Source: Streptomyces speibonae
GTDB lineage: Bacteria > Actinomycetota > Actinomycetes > Streptomycetales > Streptomycetaceae
DNA: 5,265 nucleotides
Reading direction: 5' to 3'
Assembly: GCA_000715605.1 (NCBI GenBank)
Contig: KL568583.1
Coordinates: forward strand, 67,816-73,080
Part shown: positions 1 to 5,265 of the stretch, piece by piece
Layout of the letters: each line of letters begins with the position of its first letter
Position numbering within the stretch: the first letter of the stretch is position 1
Notes under the pieces: generated by a model
What the model was told of the DNA's origin: nothing
The model's input: the letters and a program-made list of their open reading frames with translations, nothing else
Database searches by the model: none
Program-made: the position numbers and the translations under genes

Positions 1-2291
<2,291 letters not shown>

Positions 2292-2299
2292 TGAACTGG

Positions 2300-2307
2300 A
2301 CCTCCTC
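2300..2307 (-). promoter_or_regulatory. Ribosome binding site of korA
   Basis: GAGGAGGT on the minus strand, 8 bases before the GTG at 2289-2291. It supports the GTG start that gives the N-terminal tail MTSQVSS rather than a later start nearer the conserved RVIIRFAGDSGDG motif. Confidence 0.75.
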
Positions 2308-2326
2308 GAGGGCGGCTGTCCGGGAC

Positions 2327-2347
2327 GGCCTTCCCGCAGGCCTTCCC
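2327..2347 (-). repeat. 9-base direct repeat in the korA leader
   Basis: On the minus strand GGGAAGGCC occurs twice, at 2347-2339 and 2335-2327, with 3 bases between (12-base period). The same stretch can fold as a short hairpin, since GGCCT at 2342-2338 pairs with AGGCC at 2331-2327. It lies 36-56 bases before the korA start. It could be a regulator binding site or a leader structure, or chance in GC-rich DNA; no protein partner can be named. Confidence 0.4.
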
Positions 2348-2354
2348 CGGATCA

Positions 2355-2360
2355 ACCCTA
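2355..2360 (-). promoter_or_regulatory. Possible -10 element for korAB
   Basis: TAGGGT on the minus strand fits the TANNNT pattern of principal sigma factor -10 boxes in Streptomyces and would give a leader of roughly 55-60 bases before korA. No convincing -35 hexamer is seen at 17-18 bases upstream, where the sequence is GAGGGA-like. It is a weak call based on one hexamer and a suitable place. Confidence 0.25.
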
Positions 2361-2413
2361 CGTCCGCAAGGGGCGCCTCCCTCGGGTCATTCGCATCTTG
2401 GACACGACTTCGA

Positions 2414-2442
2414 GACGTCCCACCGGGCCTTTTCGTGACGTC
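2414..2442 (-). terminator. Possible weak hairpin after the response regulator gene
   Basis: GACGTC at 2437-2442 and GACGTC at 2414-2419 can pair across a 17-base loop, 22 bases past the regulator stop. There is no T-run after it and the stem is only 6 bases, so termination here is doubtful; read-through into korAB is possible. The gap 2292-2464 otherwise shows no open reading frame I would believe. Confidence 0.2.
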
Positions 2443-2477
2443 GTCAGGAGTTGAGAGACACCGGTCACGAGTTGAGA
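2443..2477 (-). repeat. Imperfect 14-base tandem repeat across the regulator stop codon
   Basis: On the plus strand GTCAGGAGTTGAGA (2443-2456) and GTCACGAGTTGAGA (2464-2477) match at 13 of 14 bases with a 21-base period. Because the period is seven codons, the frame after the regulator's stop reads PVSLNS and then a second TGA, repeating the LNS-stop ending of the protein. It looks like a small duplication of the 3' end of the gene. Confidence 0.6.
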
Positions 2478-3124
2478 TAGGTGAGAACCGCAAGGACCCG
2501 CCGGTGGTCGCCCTCGCTGGGGGAGAGCCCCAGCTTCAGGAAGATGTTGCTGACGTGCTTCTCCACCGCGCCGTCGCTGACCACCAGCTGCTTGGCGATC
2601 GCCGAGTTCGTCCGCCCCTCGGCCATCAGCCCCAGCACCTCCCGCTCGCGCGGGGTGAGCCCGGCCAGCACGTCCTGCTTGCGGCTGCGTCCCAGCAACT
2701 GCGCGACGACCTCCGGGTCAAGCGCCGTACCGCCCTCGGCCACGCGCACCACCGCGTCCACGAACTCGCGCACCTCGGCCACGCGGTCCTTCAGCAGATA
2801 GCCCACGCCCCGGCTGGACCCGGCGAGCAGCTCCGTGGCGTACCGCTCCTCCACGTACTGCGACAGCACCAGCACCCCGACCCCCGGATGCGTCTTGCGC
2901 AGCTGCACCGCTGCCCGCACACCCTCGTCCGTGTGCGTCGGCGGCATCCGTACGTCCGCCACCACCACGTCCGGGAGCATGCCCCGCCCGTCCAGGTCGG
3001 TGATGGTCTTGATCAGCGCGTCGCCGTCCCCGACACCGGCCACGACCTCGTGCCCCCGGTCGGTCAGCAGCCGGGTCAGACCCTCCCGCAACAGCACCGA
3101 ATCCTCGGCGATGACCACCCGCAC
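2465..3124 (-). CDS. Two-component response regulator, NarL/LuxR (FixJ-like) family
   Basis: A cytoplasmic DNA-binding regulator activated by phosphorylation, presumably from the adjacent HisKA_3-type kinase(s). From the chosen start the protein has 219 residues, the usual family length. The receiver domain (about 1-120) has the acidic pair Glu7-Asp8, phosphoacceptor Asp57 in VVVADVRMP, switch residue Ser88 in VLVLSQY and Lys112 in LLKD. The LuxR-type helix-turn-helix domain (about 152-215) has LTPREREVL at 156-164 and a recognition-helix region VSDGAVEKHVSNIFLKLGL at 182-200. The reading frame is open upstream to 3214, but the start is put at GTG 3122-3124 because GGAGG lies 5 bases before it and the protein then opens MRVVIAEDS as family members do. 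GTG 3134-3136 is an alternative that adds four residues. The target genes are not shown by the sequence; korAB and the kinase operon itself are candidates by position only. Confidence 0.93.
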   Translation of the reverse strand: MRVVIAEDSVLLREGLTRLLTDRGHEVVAGVGDGDALIKTITDLDGRGMLPDVVVADVRMPPTHTDEGVRAAVQLRKTHPGVGVLVLSQYVEERYATELLAGSSRGVGYLLKDRVAEVREFVDAVVRVAEGGTALDPEVVAQLLGRSRKQDVLAGLTPREREVLGLMAEGRTNSAIAKQLVVSDGAVEKHVSNIFLKLGLSPSEGDHRRVLAVLTYLNS

Positions 3125-3129
3125 CCTGT

Positions 3130-3134
3130 CCTCC
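3130..3134 (-). promoter_or_regulatory. Ribosome binding site deciding the response regulator start
   Basis: GGAGG on the minus strand, 5 bases before GTG 3122-3124. The alternative GTG at 3134-3136 overlaps this site and has only a G-run (GGGGGG, 8 bases upstream) as a possible ribosome binding site, so the downstream start is preferred. Confidence 0.6.
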
Positions 3135-3160
3135 ACGATTTCGGCCCCCCACGCCGCGCG

Positions 3161-3187
3161 CCGGACCCGTCCGTATGACGGGTCCGG
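3161..3187 (-). promoter_or_regulatory. Perfect 11-base inverted repeat upstream of the response regulator (candidate operator or leader hairpin)
   Basis: Arms CCGGACCCGTC (3161-3171) and GACGGGTCCGG (3177-3187) are exact reverse complements separated by CGTAT. The element ends 36 bases before the regulator start. Its length, perfection and short spacer suit a dimeric repressor or regulator site, including autoregulation by the regulator, but it would also form a stable hairpin if transcribed and could act as an attenuator or terminator. The sequence alone does not decide between these. Confidence 0.55.
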
Positions 3188-3198
3188 TCGTCCACAGC

Positions 3199-3214
3199 TC
3201 CAGCATTCCAGCAT
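3199..3214 (-). repeat. Perfect 8-base tandem repeat
   Basis: Plus strand TCCAGCAT twice in direct succession (ATGCTGGA twice on the minus strand), 12 bases upstream of the inverted repeat in the regulator's 5' region. It may belong to the promoter or an activator site; its small size also allows chance. Confidence 0.35.
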
Positions 3215-3282
3215 CCGCCGGGAGGACGGGCCGGGGCAACGCGATGGGGGGTGTCATCGGGGTTGCCGGCCCGCACGGGCGG

Positions 3283-3325
3283 CCGGAAAGGGCGAGGCGG
3301 GCCCACACCCGCCCCGCCCTTCCGG
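3283..3325 (-). terminator. Long GC-rich hairpin after the HK1 gene, likely terminator
   Basis: Plus-strand arms 3283-3301 (starting CCGGAAAGGGCG) and 3308-3325 (ending GCCCTTCCGG) pair over about 18 positions with one bulged A and one A-C mismatch, around a 6-base loop CCCACA. The hairpin begins 30 bases beyond the HK1 stop in the direction of transcription. No T-run follows, which is common for actinomycete terminators. It suggests that most HK1 transcripts end or are trimmed here and that the regulator needs its own promoter, or gets only read-through. Confidence 0.6.
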
Positions 3326-3355
3326 AGGGCGTTCAGCACATGCTCCGGACCGCTG

Positions 3356-4720
3356 TCACCGGGCCTGCTCCGCGCGCCACGGCAGCTCGGCGGTCACCCG
3401 GGTGGGGCCCCCGGCCGGGGAGTCCACCACCAGGATCCCGTCCACCGCGTCCAGCCGCTCCGCCAGCCCCGCCAGCCCCGAACCCTGGGAGGTGTCGGCG
3501 CCGCCCACCCCGTTGTCCACGACCTGGAGCATCAGCCGGTTCTCCGACCGCCACACCTCCACGGCCGCCCACGTCGCCCGGGAGTGCTTGCTGATGTTCT
3601 GCAGCAGCTCCGAGGCCGTGAAGTAGGCGATGCCCTCGATGGCCGGCGCGGGCCGCTGAGCGAGGTCGACCTCCACCTGCACCGGGACCGTGCAGCGCGA
3701 GGCGACCGAGGAGAGCGCCGCGTCCAGGCCCCGGTCGGTCAGCACCGCCGGGTGGATGCCCCGGGCCAGGTCGCGCAGCTCCTGAAGCGCCGTCTTGACC
3801 TCACCGTGCGCCTCGTCCACCATCTGCGCCGCGACCTGCGGGTCCTCCCGCAGCTTCTCCTTCGCCAGGCCCAGATCCATGGCCAGCGCCACCAGCCGGG
3901 CCTGCGCCCCGTCGTGCAGGTCCCGCTCGATGCGCCGCAGGTCCGCCGCCGCCGTGTCCACCACGACCCCGCGGTCCGACTCCAGCTCCACCACCCGCGT
4001 CGCCAGCCGGGACGGCCCGAGCAGCCCGTGCACCATCAGGCGGTCCACCATCGTCAGCGCCCGCACGATCCACGGCGTGGCCAGCGTGAACAGCAGCCCC
4101 ACCCCCGCCGTCACCGTGATCTCGAACGGGTTGTCCAGATACACCTGGTGCGTCTCGTCGCCGTACAGCTGCAGACCGTCCTGCCCGCCGTACACGGGGT
4201 AGACCCAGAACCACAGCGGATACGTCAGCAGCGACCAGCCCAGCGACCAGAACGTCACGGTCACGGAGAAGGTCACCACCGCCCACGGCAGCTGCAGCAC
4301 CGCGTACAGCAGGGACCGCCACGAGGCGCCGCTCTTCAGCACGGCGCCGACCCACCCCATGAGCCCGTTCCGCCCGGCCCGCAGCGGCTCCGGTTCGCCG
4401 ACGTCCAGGCGTAGCAGCCCCCGCGCCCGCGCCCGCTCCATCGCCCCGAGGCCGCGGCAGCCGGCGAGCGCCGCCGCGAGCACCGGGACACCGAGGAACG
4501 TCACCAGCAGGCCCGCCCCCAGCGACACCATCGTGACCGCGTAGGTGAACAGCAGAATGCTGATCGGCAGGCTCAGCAGCACATACCCCAGCTCGCGCCA
4601 GGTGCGCCCCTCGACCGGCGCCCGCAGCGCGGCCGGCAGCCGGTGCCGCCGTTCCCCGGCGCTCCCGGGATGTCCGGGCTGCGCGTGGAACCCGTAGCCC
4701 TCTCCGTACTCCGTGGCCAT
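3356..4720 (-). CDS. Membrane sensor histidine kinase (HK1), HisKA_3 type with N-terminal four-helix sensor region
   Basis: A 454-residue kinase of a two-component system. Seen: a polar cytoplasmic N-terminus (1-44); two closely spaced hydrophobic segments (about 46-64 and 67-87); a basic cytoplasmic loop (about 88-137); a third segment (about 139-162); an aromatic-rich loop (about 163-200, with PLWFWVYPVYGG) predicted outside; and a fourth segment (about 201-221). This fits the actinobacterial 'putative sensor' membrane domain. The dimerisation/phosphoacceptor domain follows, with His269 in RRIERDLHDGAQARL (262-276). The ATPase domain has an N-box ELLQNISKHS (Glu371, Asn375), DNGVGG (402-407) and GSGLAGLAERL (413-423). 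All key residues are present. The start is ATG 4718-4720 because GAGGAGAAGGA lies 8 bases upstream; the frame is open to an earlier ATG at 4795, which has no ribosome binding site. It lies 109 bases after the paralogous HK2 and upstream of the response regulator, its likely partner. The signal is unknown. Confidence 0.93.
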   Translation of the reverse strand: MATEYGEGYGFHAQPGHPGSAGERRHRLPAALRAPVEGRTWRELGYVLLSLPISILLFTYAVTMVSLGAGLLVTFLGVPVLAAALAGCRGLGAMERARARGLLRLDVGEPEPLRAGRNGLMGWVGAVLKSGASWRSLLYAVLQLPWAVVTFSVTVTFWSLGWSLLTYPLWFWVYPVYGGQDGLQLYGDETHQVYLDNPFEITVTAGVGLLFTLATPWIVRALTMVDRLMVHGLLGPSRLATRVVELESDRGVVVDTAAADLRRIERDLHDGAQARLVALAMDLGLAKEKLREDPQVAAQMVDEAHGEVKTALQELRDLARGIHPAVLTDRGLDAALSSVASRCTVPVQVEVDLAQRPAPAIEGIAYFTASELLQNISKHSRATWAAVEVWRSENRLMLQVVDNGVGGADTSQGSGLAGLAERLDAVDGILVVDSPAGGPTRVTAELPWRAEQAR

Positions 4721-4728
4721 CGGCGTCG

Positions 4729-4739
4729 TCCTTCTCCTC
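4729..4739 (-). promoter_or_regulatory. Ribosome binding site deciding the HK1 start
   Basis: The minus strand reads GAGGAGAAGGA, with AAGGA ending 8 bases before ATG 4718-4720. The upstream in-frame ATG at 4793-4795 has no comparable purine-rich sequence before it. Confidence 0.65.
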
Positions 4740-4765
4740 GTCCGGAGCTGTGCTGTCGTATCTCC

Positions 4766-4812
4766 AGACTGCTGTGCCGCGGGCCGGCGGGCCATGGAGT
4801 CCGTCGCAGTCT
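4766..4812 (-). other. 7-base inverted repeat in the gap between the two kinase genes
   Basis: AGACTGC (4766-4772) and GCAGTCT (4806-4812) are exact reverse complements enclosing 33 GC-rich bases, in the 109-base gap between HK2 and HK1. It could form a weak stem in a read-through transcript or mark a regulatory site. I see no clear promoter hexamer pair in this gap, and cotranscription of the kinases is plausible. Confidence 0.25.
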
Positions 4813-4829
4813 TGGACGGGGGGTTTTCC

Positions 4830-5265
4830 CTACCTCCGGCCGCGGGCCGGGGCCCCCTTGGCCGGGCGCGCCTCCGGGGCGAGCCGGCCGGAACGGTCGC
4901 GCCACGGCAGCTCCGCCGTCACCGTCGTCGGACCGCCCCGGGGCGAGTCCACGACGAACAGACCGTCCACCGCGGTCAGCCGCTCGGCCAGGCCCCGCAG
5001 GCCCGTTCCGCCGTCCACGCTCGCACCCCCGTGCCCGTCGTCACGGACCTGCACAAGGAGCCGGCCCTCCGACCGCCAGGCCTCCACCGACGCCGACCGG
5101 GCGCCGCTGTGCTTGCTGACGTTCTGCAGCAGCTCCGAGACGGTGAAGTAGGCGATGCCCTCGATCGCGGCGGCCGGGCGCTCGTCCAGGTCGACCGTCA
5201 CCGTCACCGGCACCGTGCAGCGCGAGGCGACTGAGGAGAGCGCCGCGTCCAGGCCCCGGTCGGTC
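4830..5265 (-). CDS. Sensor histidine kinase (HK2), C-terminal ATPase part, cut by the right window edge
   Basis: The last 144 codons of a second HisKA_3-type kinase, ending at TAG 4830-4832. The reading frame is open through the right edge, so the gene continues there; the GTG at 5211-5213 is internal, not a start, since the preceding codons TDRGLDAALSSVASRC match HK1 exactly. Seen: N-box ELLQNVSKHS (visible residues 44-53, Asn48), DDGHGG (75-80) and GTGLRGLAERL (87-97). Over 122 residues it aligns to HK1 328-449 without gaps, with about 93 identities by hand count. It differs by a basic, Ala/Pro/Arg-rich C-terminal tail of about 20 residues that HK1 lacks. The phosphoacceptor histidine and sensor domain lie outside the window and cannot be judged. 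The ATP-binding motifs visible are intact, so nothing suggests a pseudogene. It probably shares the single visible response regulator with HK1 or forms mixed dimers with it; both are inference. Confidence 0.9.
   Translation of the reverse strand, partial: TDRGLDAALSSVASRCTVPVTVTVDLDERPAAAIEGIAYFTVSELLQNVSKHSGARSASVEAWRSEGRLLVQVRDDGHGGASVDGGTGLRGLAERLTAVDGLFVVDSPRGGPTTVTAELPWRDRSGRLAPEARPAKGAPARGRR

Noticed and set aside
2435..3178. A 247-codon open frame on the plus strand opposite the response regulator
   Set aside because: His/Arg/Pro-rich with no domain; shadow of the regulator gene.
3125..3214. N-terminal extension of the response regulator to an upstream start
   Set aside because: The extra 30 residues are not receiver-like, run through the palindrome and tandem repeat, and the GTG at 3122-3124 has a good ribosome binding site and gives the family-typical N-terminus.
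3251..4414. A 387-codon open frame on the plus strand opposite HK1
   Set aside because: Low-complexity Arg/Pro/His/Gln-rich product antisense to a kinase with all motifs intact; a codon-bias artefact.
4721..4795. N-terminal extension of HK1 to the ATG at 4795
   Set aside because: No ribosome binding site precedes it, and the ATG at 4720 has a strong one.
4818..4830. GGGGGG-TTTT-CCC string right after the HK2 stop as a terminator
   Set aside because: Only a 3-base stem with a 4-base loop, too small to terminate; more likely a simple base run.
4830..5213. HK2 as a short independent ATPase protein starting at GTG 5213
   Set aside because: The frame stays open to the window edge and the upstream codons match HK1 residue for residue, so this is the tail of a full kinase.

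Overview
The window looks like chromosomal DNA of a Streptomyces or close actinomycete. GC content is very high, nearly all third codon positions are G or C, GTG starts are used, and the protein families fit that group. All five recognisable genes lie on the minus strand, so transcription runs from high to low coordinates.

In transcription order they are: (1) the C-terminal 144 codons of a sensor histidine kinase (HK2), cut by the right edge; (2) a complete, closely related membrane sensor histidine kinase (HK1, 454 aa from the chosen start); (3) a NarL/LuxR-type response regulator (219 aa from the chosen start); (4) korA, the fused gamma-alpha subunit of a 2-oxoacid:ferredoxin oxidoreductase (643 aa); (5) korB, its TPP and Fe-S binding beta subunit, whose first 122 codons are present before the left edge cuts it. 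korA and korB overlap by 8 bases and are almost certainly one translationally coupled unit making 2-oxoglutarate:ferredoxin oxidoreductase, the oxygen-tolerant KorAB of actinobacterial central carbon metabolism.

The three signalling genes form a two-component module of unusual shape: two tandem paralogous kinases and one visible regulator. The kinases align without gaps over their shared ATPase region and match at 53 of 54 bases in one block, which points to duplication with sequence homogenisation. HK1 is not simply fused in an operon to the regulator. The 231-base gap between them holds a long GC-rich hairpin just after HK1 and then a perfect 11-base inverted repeat 36 bases before the regulator start, so the regulator may have its own control. 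A further 173 bases separate regulator and korA. They contain a weak promoter-like hexamer, a 9-base direct repeat in the likely korA leader, and a small duplication of the regulator's stop-codon region.

The plausible theme is a signalling system, perhaps sensing redox, respiratory or membrane state, placed beside a ferredoxin-reducing enzyme. A regulatory link between the two is inference from position only. No RNA genes, mobile elements or CRISPR arrays were seen.
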